Positions 1-11,458 are shown, counted from the stretch's first letter. The stretch is DNA of 64,000 nt from Lonicera japonica (GCA_021464415.1 CM038471.1:74440851-74504850), one strand, 5' to 3'. A program made the numbers and translations. The notes: generated by a model not told the origin, from the sequence alone.

Positions 1-330
1 CCTCCACAAACCAAAGCTTTCGAGGTGAAGGCCTCCCTTTAAGCGGCTCAACCTCCATGGGAGCATCTTCCTCCTCCCTAGCAACAAGCTTATCGAGGTT
101 AAGCGAAGTAGGTATACCCTTATCCCTAGGTCCACTAAACGAGTTTGCCTAGAAGTTCTCCTCCACCGAAGCCCTTCCTTCGGATACAAGAGCAAACTCA
201 CCCTCGATCGCCCAACAAAGTTTCCTTGATTTTCTTCTTACCACGGGAAATGATATCTCCCTCTTCCGTGTTAACACTTGGCTTTTCGTTAATATCGCTC
301 ACAGTTGCCATTTCTCGGAATTTGTGTCTA
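1..330 (-). pseudogene. Decayed coding-like fragment, family unknown
   Basis: Read on the minus strand, this stretch has coding-like composition (many Glu/Asp, Lys, Pro and Ser codons) and is much less AT-rich than its surroundings. The reading is broken by at least two in-frame stops (near 190 and 135) and runs off the left edge. A highly charged segment containing EEEDAPMEVEP is visible. I do not recognise the family; it could be an old LINE ORF1/gag-type linker or a host-gene scrap. The open plus-strand frame over the same bases ends in a TA microsatellite and looks spurious. Confidence 0.3.
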
Positions 331-384
331 ATATCGCTGAACTCTGTTCTAACATTGAGTTACATATATATATATATATATATA

Positions 385-820
385 TAGGGGTGTTCACGGT
401 CCGGTCACCGGTTGACCGGACCGAATTGCCTGAGACCGGATTGGACCGGAAATTTTGGTCCCAAAAAATAAAAGACCGGACCGGACTAAAACACATGTAA
501 AGACCGGACCAGACCGGTTCGGTCCGGTTCCGGTCGGTCCATTCGGTCTGAACTTTTTTTTTTGGCCCAAAAGTTGTATTATTGTAAAGAAAAAAAAATT
601 AGCACAACAATAATATATATTATTAATATTAGGGTTTGGTTTTAGTATTAATATTATATATTTAAATATATATATATATTAAAACCGGTCCGGTCCGACC
701 GTAGTGTTAAAATGCAAGACCGAAGACCGGACCGAATTCAAATGGTCTGGTCCAAATCGATCCATTTTTCGGTTCGGTTTTTTCGATTTCTCGGTCCGGT
801 TCGATTTTTGAACACCCCTA
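385..820. mobile_element. hAT-type MITE, GGGGTGTTCA termini
   Basis: The ends are perfect inverted repeats, TAGGGGTGTTCA at the left and its complement at the right. The element sits inside a TA microsatellite (361-384 and 821-832), and its 8-bp flanks (tatatata / catatata) match at 7 of 8 positions, as expected for a hAT target duplication. The interior is rich in CCGG-centred palindromes made of ACCGGACC-like units, so the whole 436-bp element could fold back on itself. No transposase is encoded. Confidence 0.75.
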
Positions 821-901
821 CATATATATATATTGAATGATCAGCCAACACACCCTTGACCCTACAAGGTGGAGCCTGCTTTTTGCATATATGGTGAATT
901 A

Positions 902-1307
902 GGCCATCTCCAATGATGTTTTCTATTTTTGCATTTCTATCCTATGTGTCAATATTATTTTATTATATTTCTATATCTATTGGCAATATATTTATATTGG
1001 TGTAGAAGAATAGAAAATATGGTCTCCAATGGTGATTTCTATTGTTCAATTTCTTCCTCACTTTGTCCCCTATTTAATGAAGAGAGAGAATTAGTGGGTG
1101 CATAACAACCAATGAAAATTTGCCATGTCACATAGAGAATTTCTATCACCATTTCTACATGTAGAAATGGTGATACAAATTCCCAATCCCAATAGACATC
1201 CACCTAGGATAGAAATAGAGATAGAAATGCCCATTGGAGAATTTTTTTTCTATTATTCATTTCTATCATAAAAATTTGCTTGGGTAGAAACACCATTGGA
1301 GATGGCC
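902..1307. mobile_element. Tourist/Harbinger-type MITE
   Basis: A 406-bp non-coding element with terminal inverted repeats GGCCATCTCCAATG (left) and its complement (right). It is flanked by TTA on both sides (899-901 and 1308-1310), the 3-bp duplication typical of PIF/Harbinger insertions. The interior has AT-rich inverted segments (GATAGAAAT-type motifs on both arms), consistent with a long hairpin. The same termini recur at 57451-57878 and, decayed, at 24405-24853. Confidence 0.85.
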
Positions 1308-1310
1308 TTA

Positions 1311-2092
1311 GACCGACTCTAACTCAACACCATTCTATTATATTTAGTGTTGATTCCCCCCATTTTATTCTAATCGGATGGCATTTTTTGTAGTAAATTT
1401 GGTGTTATCCACAGCGGTACACCAAATTTGATCTGACAATGGACGCCATTTTTTTTTTTAAATTTTTATCTTAAATGTTGTTTACTTTTAAATATCAATT
1501 AAGTTATTTTTATACTTCTAATTTAAATTTTTTAGTTTATTTTTTTTAATTAGCAATATTAATAATTTGTTTTATTGAAAAATTTAATTTATTCTAATTA
1601 AATTTATGTATACATTATTGTAATTAATATTTTTAGTATATAATAATAAGGAAAAAAAATGTATATAACATACAAATTGATAAAAATTCAATCTAACAAA
1701 ATAACCTTAAAACTTCATAAATTTAAACTTATATTAAAATGAAACACACTTAACTTAAAGTTAAATGTAATGGTTTTTTTTTTCCAATAATGTAATCTTT
1801 ATTTCCATAATAAATATGTTATGTTAATTTAGTGATTTTTATTTTTTTAAATTATTATAAGTTAATTAATAATAATATCTATAATAAAATAATTAGTACA
1901 ATATAATAATTTATATGATTTGATAAAATAATAGAATAATAAAAAGAATATTCTATTTTTAAAGAGAATATACTTTTTTGTGTTATGTTTAGTGTTGTGG
2001 CTGGAGTTGAAAAAAATATAGTGTAAAAATAACACTATTTTTATGCTAAATCGACACAAAAATAATATAATGGGTTGGAGTTGCCCTTGGAT
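1311..2092. mobile_element. Probable AT-rich MITE with imperfect ends
   Basis: The left end (CCGACTCTAACTCAACACC) and the right end (GGGTTGGAGTTGCCC) are rough inverted copies of each other around ACTCYAACYCA. Between them lie about 700 bp of extremely AT-rich DNA with no supportable gene. It directly abuts the preceding MITE. The right half includes a TAGTGTTG repeat that mirrors the left end. No clear target duplication was found, so the limits are approximate. Confidence 0.4.
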
Positions 2093-3250
2093 CTAGAATC
2101 ACATCATTAAATTCAAGTATTTACCACACTATGCTTACCGAATTCTCTTTCTCTTTATGAAATGTTTATTTTTGCTTTTATCTTATGGTTCTTTATTTTA
2201 TAAGTTTGGTTTTAATTTTTTAACAAAGAGGACAATTTAAAATATATTTTAATTATCAAAATTTTTTATTAGAGAATTCTATTCTTACTGAGAATAATTT
2301 TTCCAAAGGACGGACTACAAAAATATTTTACTCAAATTCCTTTAATAATAATTTTGAGAAATAGTTGTTGAGGTTAGTGGGGGTGGTGATTAATGTTCTA
2401 AGAAATTGGGTGGGTAAATAAGAAGAGAGGAATAATAATCTCTTCAGAGTGAGATTGGCCATTAATTATGCATACTAATTTGAAAAATAAAGCGCAATTG
2501 AAATTTTCAGATAATAATAATAAGAAGAGAGGAATAATAATCTCTTTTTTGAATCATAGTATGCTTAACGTATGACATTAAAGTATATATTAACATCTTT
2601 CATTTTTTTATATATAGTTCGGTTTGGTTTGATTTTAAACTATGTGCCCTGAACCCGAATCAAATTATTTGGTTTCAGTTCAATTTTTTCATTTTCGGTT
2701 TCGGTTTGGGGATTTCCAGATCGGTTTGATTCCATTCGTTCGGTTGGTTTTCGGATTAGCCAAAACACCCCTAATGTGAAATTTCATTTTTCTCGGATGT
2801 GGTCACAAATGCTATGGGTAGTCCAACTGAGAGAAACAAGAATCCTAATAAAATTCTAGATGGATGCTCGTCTCTTTGTATGTTTCTTCTTCAAGCATGT
2901 ACACAAGAACCGACTATGACAGACTACTAGTGTTAGCAGATCATAGACACATACTACATACATGCACATAATAATTAACTTCAATTTCACATTATTATTA
3001 TTATATATATATAGTTGTTTTTCTTTGCAGATTTAATTAATTAATGGCCAATCTCACTCTTCAGACATCATTATACCTTTTCCTTCTTATTTGCCCAATC
3101 AATTTCTCAAAATCACACCACAGACCTCAACAACTATTCCTCATAACTAATATTTCCTAATTATCGCACCACAAACTTCTTCAACTATTATTAGCCAAAT
3201 AAAACATTTCCTTGTAGTTGCACGTTCAAATAAACCATCATCACCATCAT
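2093..3250. other. Intergenic, with a truncated MITE end
   Basis: No gene seen. A 25-bp string beginning AAGAAGAGAGGAATAATAAT occurs twice (about 2418 and 2521). Bases 2613-2777 carry a CGGTTTGGTTTGA-rich sequence ending in AAAACACCCCTAA, one end of a hAT-type MITE like those at 385 and 10087; the opposite end is missing. A short TA repeat lies near 3002-3014. Confidence 0.5.
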
Positions 3251-3254
3251 TGTC

Positions 3255-3560
3255 GTTGTCATCATTCACAGTTGAATTCCACATGAACTCATGTGGGCTT
3301 CCCTTAAAAAGATGCCTTTTCAGTTCCAAAAAGCTCCAATTGAAATAAAAAAATTCCCAAAAATATGAATCTGTGTTGCTCCTTTTGAGATCCTTTCATT
3401 TCTCCATCTGATACCCGCATCACCAAACTCCTCATTAAGTTCCCCAAAATCCTTTAACAGAAGGTAAATAATAATCTTAAGCCTAGATTATAGTATCTCA
3501 GGAATAATGGTTTTGAGGGTCAGCTCCTCCCGGACGTAGTTGTTTTGAATCCGATCATTT
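3255..3560 (+). repeat. Upstream block of duplicated mTERF locus (copy A)
   Basis: This non-coding block aligns by eye, in the same order and orientation, with 30105-30336. Shared landmarks are CTCATGTGGG(C/G)TTCCCTTA, CTGATACCC(G/A)CATC, TAAATAATAAT..TTAAGCCTA and TACCTCAGG(G/A)ATAATGG. Similarity is strong but interrupted by small indels. Because it precedes mTERF-like coding remains at both places, it is probably the 5' flank or leader of the ancestral gene. Confidence 0.65.
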
Positions 3561-3596
3561 TGCATAGAAGCTTAATTAAGTTGCACTAAAAACCAA

Positions 3597-3734
3597 GATT
3601 GGAATTCCTTAAAAAATACATACACACAAATAACAAATTTGTTGCGGCTGTTAATTGCGCACGGTGATTGGAATTCCTTAAAAAATACGTACACACAAAT
3701 AACAAAGTTGTTGTGGCTGTTAATTGCGCACGGT
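3597..3734. repeat. Two-copy 69-bp tandem duplication
   Basis: A 69-bp unit starting GATTGGAATTCC and ending TGCGCACGGT is present twice head to tail (3597-3665 and 3666-3734) with only a few differences. It lies inside mTERF locus A and is absent from the corresponding part of locus B, so it arose after the two copies split or was lost from B. Confidence 0.85.
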
Positions 3735-3839
3735 GGGTGTTAATACGATTTGAAGGGAATTATGTAGCTGAATATTGAGTTGTTAAATGAAGGGGCGACT
3801 GCTAACGGTATAGAAAGATTGATTTTGGGTAACCCAAAA

Positions 3840-4285
3840 ACTTTGATGTGGGAGATTGACAGAGTTGTCTATGCAGTTCAGACTATCAAAAATTGGGGTT
3901 CGAACCTAGTACTCCTTCGTTTATACGTGCTACTGAAGTCTTGCACTCAATGAGTGATTCAACCTTGAATCAAAAACTGCAAATCTTTTAAGTCTTCGGG
4001 ATGGTCCGAGGTGGAGAAAATCTGGAATAAAATGGATTTTTATGTAAACACGATGAAATTGATACCAGAGGTTTTAGGAGCTCGTCCCACTCTCCTTGGG
4101 CACTCACCAGATACAAGAATTTGTCTACGGTATAATGTTATAAAGATTTTGGAGTATAGGAAATTGCTTAAGAATGACATTATGGTTTTTTGGGTATTCG
4201 CACTGACCGAGGACCATTTTTTGAAAAAAATATGTGGACAAGTAGTTGGACCAAATTCTGAATTTGCATGGGTTATATAATGGTT
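3840..4285 (+). pseudogene. mTERF-family pseudogene (copy A)
   Basis: Plant mTERF proteins bind nucleic acid in plastids or mitochondria through repeated helical mTERF motifs. In one frame the sequence reads IDRVVYAVQT and later breaks; from about 4011 it reads KIWNKMDFYVNTMKL, then PEVLGARPTLLGHS, then RYNVIKILEYRKLLKND and finally FALTEDHFLKK. That order matches the last two or three mTERF repeats and the C-terminal segment of plant members. Stops and frameshifts separate the pieces around 3950-4000, and the normal C-terminal tail is replaced by unrelated sequence after 4230. There is no start codon and no full-length frame, so this is a relic. It is paralogous to 35494-35905. Confidence 0.75.
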
Positions 4286-4289
4286 CTGT

Positions 4290-6185
4290 CGGGGGTGATG
4301 ATATCCATTCACAATGAAGTAAGTTAACCTCTTTCGTGCAAAAGTGAGCACATAATTAAAGTGAAAAGGTTTTCTAGCTGGTCCTGTATCTTTGACAATG
4401 TAGACTTTTCATTTTGTTTATATTGATTGATTGTACTTCTTGTTATTTTGATCCTTTTTTTTTTCCACATATATCCGTGTTATTATCCTAACTCTTGAGA
4501 ATCAACTATCCGGGCAGGTCTTTCTCCACGGGGTGAGAGTGAGGGAAATAATGAAGATTTTAGTTACTCCCATATAATTAGTGTTGCCATTCTACTCGCA
4601 TCAAGAAACTAAACCCATATCTTTAAAAAAATCTTAAAAAGCTGTAATAAAGTAGGAAATAAGTGGTCAATTCAAATCTCTGGGTAAGCATCTTGAAGAT
4701 TATGTAAAAAAAACTTGGTATTGATAAATTAAAATTCATTTTGATTTTGAAAAGACTTTTTCTTTTCTTTTAATTAAATTAAAATTAAAATTAAAGTTTT
4801 CTTAATTATCAATTCACAAGAGAGATTAACCAAAATTGAGAGAGATCAATAGTGAAGAATCCACCACCAATTACTTTGATTTAACTATTTAAATTGCTCC
4901 ATGTATGTATCCAAAATAAAATAAAAATTATAATTTACTTAAACACTTAGGAGTCACTTGTGGTTTGTGGCATGATCCTAGTACTTTTAGTGAATTAATA
5001 ATTTCAAGATATAAAAATGAAACCAATTTTTATCTTTTAACTTTGTTGTAAAATTCAATTTTCTTCTTTCTTAAAAATAAAAACATGGATTAAAGTAAGA
5101 TTCCAATTAATTGCTAGTTAAAGAAAATACAAAGGTTCAATATCCATCCATATTAACAATTAAAGCTTTAGAAGAGAATTTAGTTATTAAAATCTAACAC
5201 TAAATTGGATTGCATCTTTTGGAGGTAAATCAAAATATATATATTTTAATTAAATTAAGCACATGGGTACAACATGCAATAATATTAGTTAAATCAAAGA
5301 TTGGGGCTTCATTTCTCTGCTTGAAAGGTGATTAGCTTTCCATCATAAATATTGAATACAAAATGATATTAAATAAAATTTCAATACTCATTTAAAATAT
5401 TAATCTCAACAATATCCAAAGAGAGGCTTACCAAATAATAATGAAAATTGCAATAAATAAAACTTATCTTAAAATTTAAAACTTAGGTTGAATGATTCTT
5501 CAGACGGTGGTGTGCACAGCTCTTTCTCCCTATATATTCACAAGTTTATTTCTCTCTTTATGGTTGTGTCTTTAGAATTGGGCCACGGGTTACTTAAATG
5601 ATGGGCTAGAATTTAGTGTATAATGATGGGCTTTAATGGTAAAAATGAATGGTCTGTTAGAAGTGGAACAAGCATGGGGTTAAAGCTATAGTCAATGGGC
5701 CAAATAGAGGGACCACAAGAGAGAGGCTTCGTACACGTTTTCGCAATTGCACGGAGGCAATAAGTTTGGATCCTTTTTTCACCATTAAATTGCAATAACC
5801 AGAAGATTGTCGAAACACAAAAGTTGTATTCCTTTGAATCTTATTTCCAACGATATATAGCACGCAAAATTATCAGCTTTGAGAGCAAATTTATGATTTA
5901 AATACCGAGTTGGCGCAAAAATTAACAAAAGCTGATTCTTTTGTGTACTTAAGTTTTAATGCACTTCTTTTTAGATTTGGACTTGCACACCACAAAGGGT
6001 ATGACCAATCATCACTTTTAAGCTTGCCTAATCACTTGAGCAATTGCTACTTTACTTCTTGACACATCTTTGTTGCATTATTAGTTAAATTTGGCAAAAG
6101 TTGTGCTATGTTCACTTAAAAAGCAAACAAAACATGATATTAGCACAATTTAAACAATGTTAACGAACTACCAAGAAACTTTTTG
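4290..6185. other. AT-rich intergenic sequence
   Basis: I see no gene, RNA or bounded transposon here. It separates the mTERF-like remains from the downstream paralogous block at 6186-6430; in copy B the two are adjacent, so these roughly 1.9 kb are either an insertion in A or a deletion in B. A less AT-rich patch at 5500-5850 has short open frames on the minus strand with no recognisable family. Confidence 0.5.
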
Positions 6186-6430
6186 AGTATAAAATATGTC
6201 ATTTTTGGGTGTTTATTAACCATTATGGGTTTCTTATTGGAGTATCTTAAAGTAATGTGAAAAGGTTTTATATTCATTATGGGGTTTCTTATAACAATCC
6301 AAAAGCTGAATAGAAAATTTATGTGTCTTAATAATGCGTTAGGGGTAATTATATTCTTTTTTTTTCTAGTTAATAGTATCTATAAGAACATCCACAACAG
6401 TGTGGTTGTGTATTATAAGTACGACATAGT
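6186..6430 (+). repeat. Downstream block of duplicated mTERF locus (copy A)
   Basis: Aligns by eye with 35906-36130 in the same orientation. Shared strings include TTCTTATTGGAGTA(T/C)CTTAA, GTGAAAAGG / ATGAAAAGG, TCTTAATAATG and AGCATCTATAAGA-like text followed by ATCCACAAC. It probably corresponds to the 3' flank of the ancestral gene. Confidence 0.65.
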
Positions 6431-7344
6431 TATCCTGCAAAACTTTACCTTAAAATAGATGAATAATCAAGTTAAATTTCATAAACATAAGATCTAGTAG
6501 TAGCATTGCATCTAACATCTAACTGAGTCGTGAATGATCGATTCATATATGGAAAAAGAAATTGAAAGAAGAAGATTAAATATGAGATTTGTGAGGTGTG
6601 TGGAGTGATTTAATTTATTTCTTTGAATTATAAAAAGAGATGAGTATTTTTAGATTAATATTAATTAAATTTAAAATTAGATAGTGTGTTAGGAGTGTTA
6701 GGAAGACGAAATGTGTACTTATGAAGTGTTAATTAAATGTTGTGTGTCAATAATAAACCTTTATATGTGTAATATCATGTCTCCCACCCCCGGAAACAAT
6801 TTTGATGTACTTTTATATACTACCTCCCCATTTTGGTTAACCTTTTTATACACTTCTCAAACCATCAACTTTTAAATTTAGTAATATATTTTACGTAGGA
6901 AAAAATAAAAAATTAACTCTCTTTAAAATTAATTTTTAGTTTTCCTCCCGTATACGCAATAAAATCCTAAAATTTCAAAGAAAACGAGTAAACGACTGAC
7001 CCCTCGATCCTACATAAGTCGGCCCTGCCCACATCCTCAAGAGAAATAATTCAACGCTTGGGGGACCCTGCATGGTCTCCTTGACGTCCACGTACGAGCC
7101 GTAATTGTGAGTAGCACAAATCATGATTCGCATACTGTGCAAGGTGTACCATTTAGAAACTTTTAAATATATATTTTTTATTTCTGAAAAAGTTACAACG
7201 ATTTTTATATTTAATTGGTGAATATAATAAAAATTGTAGAGCTCAATAAATTATTTTATTATATTCACTATTGAAATGCAAGAATCACTATGACTTTTTT
7301 TAGACGAGGATCAATAAAGTACTACTCGTTCTAACACTATATTT
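6431..7344. other. Intergenic, no gene seen
   Basis: AT-rich sequence with only short open frames. A less AT-rich patch at 6985-7140 has no recognisable coding potential on either strand. Confidence 0.5.
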
Positions 7345-7500
7345 AATGTATTATCACTGTTCGTGGTGGGAGTTTATCAATGGCTCAAAGTTGTTTGTAT
7401 CTAAGGGGAATCGAATACAAGATCTCCACTAAATAAATTGATCTCCCAAAGGACTTGTATAATGTGGACAAGTCACTGGGTCAACTCTAGGTCCAATATA
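7345..7500 (-). mobile_element. Possible old tRNA-derived SINE
   Basis: On the minus strand a box-A-like string (TTGACCCAGTGACTTG) is followed about 60 bases later by a box-B-like string (TATTCGATTCCCC). This is the layout of plant tRNA-derived SINEs, which carry an internal Pol III promoter. No clear poly-A tail or target duplication is visible, so the limits are rough and the call is tentative. Confidence 0.35.
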
Positions 7501-7583
7501 TATATATAACAAGGTGACTATGGATTTTGAATCTTGAAAATGTATAACGAATGGAAAAGTATGTAGTTGTTACGGTGTAGTTT

Positions 7584-7735
7584 AAAACTTTTAATATATT
7601 AAGGCTCTGTTTGATTGCAAAGATGGAAAAGGAAAATAAATTTAGTTAGTTTGTGTGAAAAGATAGAAAATAAATGTTACATTTTATGAGTATATTTTAT
7701 CCTCTATTCTTATATTTTTTGGAAAAGGTTTAAAA
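7584..7735. repeat. Direct repeat of the left half of the adjacent MITE
   Basis: Bases 7584-7730 repeat the left flank plus left half of the following MITE at an offset of 148 bp, including the non-element flank AAAACTTTTAATATATTAA. Because the flank is copied too, this is a local tandem duplication with partial loss rather than a second insertion. Confidence 0.75.
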
Positions 7736-7750
7736 CTTTTAATATATTAA

Positions 7751-8045
7751 GGCTCTGTTTGATTGCAAAGATGGAAAAGGAAAATAAATTTAGTTAGTTT
7801 GTGTGAAAAGATAGAAAATAAGGTGATGGATGTTACTCATTTTATGAGTATATAACTATATATCCTCTATTCTTCAATATTTTTGGTGGAAAATGTTTAC
7901 TCACCACCAAGCAAAGAAAATTTCTTCATGGAAAAACTTAAAAATCAAGAGGATATCACCTCTATCACTCAACTTATTTTCCATTTTTTTTTATCAAAAC
8001 TAACTTAATTTATTTTTCTTTTCCAACTTGCAATCAAACGGAGCC
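7751..8045. mobile_element. Tourist/Harbinger-type MITE
   Basis: A 295-bp element with inverted ends GGCTCTGTTTGATTGCAA and, at the right, the complement of GGCTCCGTTTGATTGCAA. TAA flanks both ends (7748-7750 and 8046-8048). The inverted similarity extends about 45 bp inward on each side. A 5'-truncated relative lies at 56882-57142 in the SCPL promoter region. Confidence 0.85.
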
Positions 8046-8048
8046 TAA

Positions 8049-9669
8049 GGGTCTAATTTATTTATTTTTTAAAAAAGGCCAGAACATTACATTTATGCGC
8101 GCTATTGTAAATGGTCTATATTCGTACTGTAAAAAGTCATTTACGAATTTAAAATTTTACAACTGATAATCAAAAGGGGTCAGCAGTGCTTCAAAAAAGC
8201 GACAAAATAATTTGTCTTTAAGTGATACATACTTAAATATAAAGACTTTAAAAAATTTTACTTCACATTTGGACACATGAAACAAGATATTGTTACAATT
8301 TACTACGATAATTTAGTCAAATATTATGAGTGTTTTAGAGACAGAGAATGAAGTGTATTGAATTGATACAAGATGATCCTATTTATAAGATTATGTATAA
8401 GAGAAAACTATAGAAATATAATACAACATGGAAACCTAATTAATAAAGAAACATATATAATAAGAAAACCTAATATACTCAACAAATTTAACATGACTAT
8501 GATAACATTAAAACAAGCATACTAAAACACAATACAAAGTCTCGTGTTAATCATGTTTTTTGTCTGGTTTTGGTTAAATTGCATGCAAAATTGCAATCTT
8601 TACCTTAAAATTTTTATTAAAAAAATATTTTAATATTTTACTCATATATATTATAGGAAACAGTTTACAAACTCACATTGGTTCCATAAATCTTAGGACG
8701 GCCTGCATTATTATACGTTATGTTTGTATATATATATATATTGAATATCATATAATCTTGGTGAGTTATTAACTTAAATTTTACTTATTTTTTCTTAATA
8801 ACAACAATAATATTCAGATACACTGAATATTCGATGCGGAAAAAAAATGAAGTTTTTAAAGTTTGATCCATAATAAGATAAATATAAAGTCAATTTCTTT
8901 GGTGTAAACAATATGGAAGATATTCCCTTACCATATATGAATACTAGGTACAAAAAATTTATCGTTTTCAAAGAAATAAAGTATGTGCATGGTTTCATAT
9001 TTCTTAATAAAGAAATCGATTCAGAAAAGGAGCTCAAAAGAGGGCACCCACCCCAAGTTAAAGAACAAATAAAAATAAATTTATGCATAAAATAATTCAT
9101 AAGTAGTTAAAGTACGAATATACGAATGTACGGAAATGATGTGTGGGGCTTTCTACTTTAGGGATGCATGGAGTATAAACGTAAAATATATATATAATAT
9201 GGAATCCTATCTATCGAAATCTTCATGGACTGCTCAAAAATCAAAACAATTAAATAAAAGTAGGTGGACACGTACGTGAAATACAACCCAAAAATTATAT
9301 TAATACAGAGAGTCAACACTTTTTTTTTATTATTATATTTTTAGATAAAAATTATGTGATAGATAAATTCGACCTCAGAATCGGTAATCTTAAATGTATT
9401 CTTATAATTAGTCTATTCACACCTACTTTATTTTTAAAATTTTAATAGAAATTAAAATGCAGTAATTTGTAGATCACTAAATAAGCCCTTATCTTTGACC
9501 CCTCCCACCTCCTGCAACTTAACTACTGCATTCTTCTCTTCATGGAAACTAATTTGCCTAATACGAGTATGTGATTTCACCACTTTAACATGCATGATAA
9601 AAGAACTCAACCCATATTTTAAATATGTTGATTACACAAGATGAAAATGAGCACTTTATGGAGCAGAAA
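8049..9669. other. Intergenic, no gene seen
   Basis: AT-rich sequence with short open frames on both strands (for example 8913-9095 plus and 8795-9100 minus) that overlap and have no recognisable motif. TA-rich tracts occur near 8727-8742. Confidence 0.5.
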
Positions 9670-9954
9670 AATTTAGATAAGATGTGAATTTAAGGAAAAT
9701 AACGCGTGCAATGGTTGGACGATTTGCAGGGCCTCACGCAGGCGGTGGTGAAACACGGTGGTTTGCCGCAGCGTATGCAGGTGGTGGTGGGAACAGGGTG
9801 GATGATGGTGCAAGACAATTGATGGTTTATTATAATAATGGGTTTGGATGATTTGTCCGAGCCAACACCGGTGGCTATGAACATTGTTAAGATATCGCGG
9901 CCGAACATATACCATGATTTTATTGAAAAGGATTTGCCTAGAGAGATTAGGTGA
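9670..9954 (+). pseudogene. Coding-like scrap, family unknown
   Basis: This less AT-rich patch reads as protein on the plus strand in two frames. One carries a glycine-rich run (AGPHAGGGETRWFAAAYAGG). The other (ATG at 9838, stop at 9952-9954) reads LSEPTPVAMNIVKISRPN and then EKDLPREIR. The join between frames and the lack of any start or splice context suggest a pseudogene or stray exon. A 174-codon open frame on the opposite strand (9673-10197) crosses the border of the next repeat and looks accidental. I do not recognise the family. Confidence 0.25.
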
Positions 9955-10086
9955 AAATAGGTGAACTTTTTTAATTACATGTTTGGCATTTGAAAAAGAA
10001 TTGGCGTGAGTTACTAGGAATTTAAAAAAAGGAATGGAGTGAACTGAAAGTTCTCTCTCATACGGGTGAGTTGCAAGTTTTGGTGT

Positions 10087-10986
10087 ATGTAGGAGTGTTA
10101 AGGCCAATCCGAAAATCGACCTGAATGAACCGAACCGATCCGTAAAATCCTTGAACTGAACAAAAAACCGAAAACGAGAAAACCGAACCGAAACCAAAAA
10201 GTTTGGTTTGGGTTTGGGGCAATCTAGTCCAAAATCGAACTAAACTGAACTGAACCGAACCGAATTATGTATAAGAAAAAAAAATGTTAATATGTACCTC
10301 TAAAGGTACACGTTAATTATACTATAATACAAATAAGATGGTCATTTTATAAGAATATATTCCTTATTGATTACATATTGTGATAATCTTAAAAAAAAAT
10401 CATTAACACGTATCCTTATTATTGAATTAACTATACAATATATGCTAAGATTTTTTTATCACATACATGATGGTAAGATAATTCACCATTTTATTAAATG
10501 TGTTTTATTCTTGTAAATGTACAAATAAAATAGTAATAAAAATCATTAACACGTACCCTTATTATTGAATTAACTACACAATGCTAAGATTTTTTTATCA
10601 CATACATGATGGCAAGATAATTCATCATTTTATTAAATGTGTTTTATTCTTGTAAACGTACAAATAAAATAGTAATTAAATAAAAAACATAGTATCTATA
10701 TGTTTGCTCCTTGTATCTAAAAAAAATCTTGATTTTAATTTGAATATGAACAAGTCTTACATTATTATTAGTATTATATTGTTATGCTAAATTGATTTAG
10801 AAAAAAGGGGAAAAAAAGTGAAAAAAAAATCCATATGTCAAAGCCAAATAAAACCTAACCGAAAAGTTTGGTTCGAGTTTGGGTTTCGAAAATTTAGAAA
10901 CCGAACCGAAACTGAATTTTTACATTTGGTTGAAGTTCGGGGATACCTTAATTTCTACCCCGATCGAAACCGAAAACACCCCTAGG
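10087..10986. mobile_element. hAT-type MITE-like element with CCGAACC-rich arms
   Basis: The left arm (about 10091-10270) is dense in ACCGAACCGA motifs and starts with GGAGTGTTAAGG. The right arm (10850-10985) carries the complementary style and ends AACACCCCTA. Similar right ends occur at 820 and 2775. The terminal match is imperfect and no target duplication is evident, so the borders are approximate. The AT-rich centre contains a 143-bp tandem duplication. Confidence 0.55.
10396..10680. repeat. Two-copy 143-bp tandem duplication
   Basis: A unit beginning CATTAACACGTA and containing TTTTTTATCACATACATGATGG is repeated once at an offset of 143 bp (10401 and 10544), with a handful of substitutions and one 3- to 4-bp difference. 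It lies inside the MITE-like element at 10087-10986. Confidence 0.85.
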
Positions 10987-11153
10987 TGGATGTGAACAAG
11001 GACACCCTTAATTATAGCAATTTAAACAGTTTAACCAACAACTCATAATGTTTATTCTTTACATTCTGAATTATATGTGTGCATTTATGAAGTAAAGCGA
11101 GCAAATGCATCGCGTATACTTCCATACATAGTGGAAAAATAAAAAAAGGAACA

Positions 11154-11332
11154 GAGAAGACTTCACAATTAAAATCTGAACTAAATATTTATTCTTGGAA
11201 ATATTTATATAGATTTACAACCGTCTTCATCACTTCAACCAAACTCTTAAATTAAGTCATCTTTGAAATATCTGATTCCCAAGCGCTTGCTTCTTCAGAG
11301 CTCGGCCCTACTGCAACATCAAAATCATTATA
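11154..11332 (-). pseudogene. Broken 3' fragment of a BBE-like oxidase gene
   Basis: On the minus strand 11332-11215 reads YNDFDVAVGPSSEEASAW, a stop, then FKSLVEV: a decayed copy of residues 481-516 of the intact gene next door (YNDLDIGVGTSYEEASAW...). The adjacent 11154-11210 also resembles the 3' flank of the intact gene (CTTCACAATTAAAAT and ATTATTCT-GGAAA motifs). The last coding segment (about 22 codons) is missing and the frame is broken. This is the tail of a tandem paralogue, or a partial tandem duplication of the 3' end of the neighbour. Confidence 0.8.
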
Positions 11333-11458
11333 GTAAGAAGGAGAAAAAAGGGGGAAAAAAAGAGGAAAGAACGAAAGAAGAACGTACAGAAGGCATCACA
11401 ATTAAAATTTATGAAATAATGAAAAGCCTAAAATAATTATTCTGGAAAATAATAAACA

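Noticed and set aside
145..387. An 80-codon plus-strand frame
   Set aside because: It ends by translating a TA microsatellite, and the coding-like pattern is on the other strand.
9673..10197. A 174-codon open frame on the minus strand
   Set aside because: It crosses the border of a MITE-like element, has no recognisable domain, and the opposite strand looks more coding-like; probably accidental.
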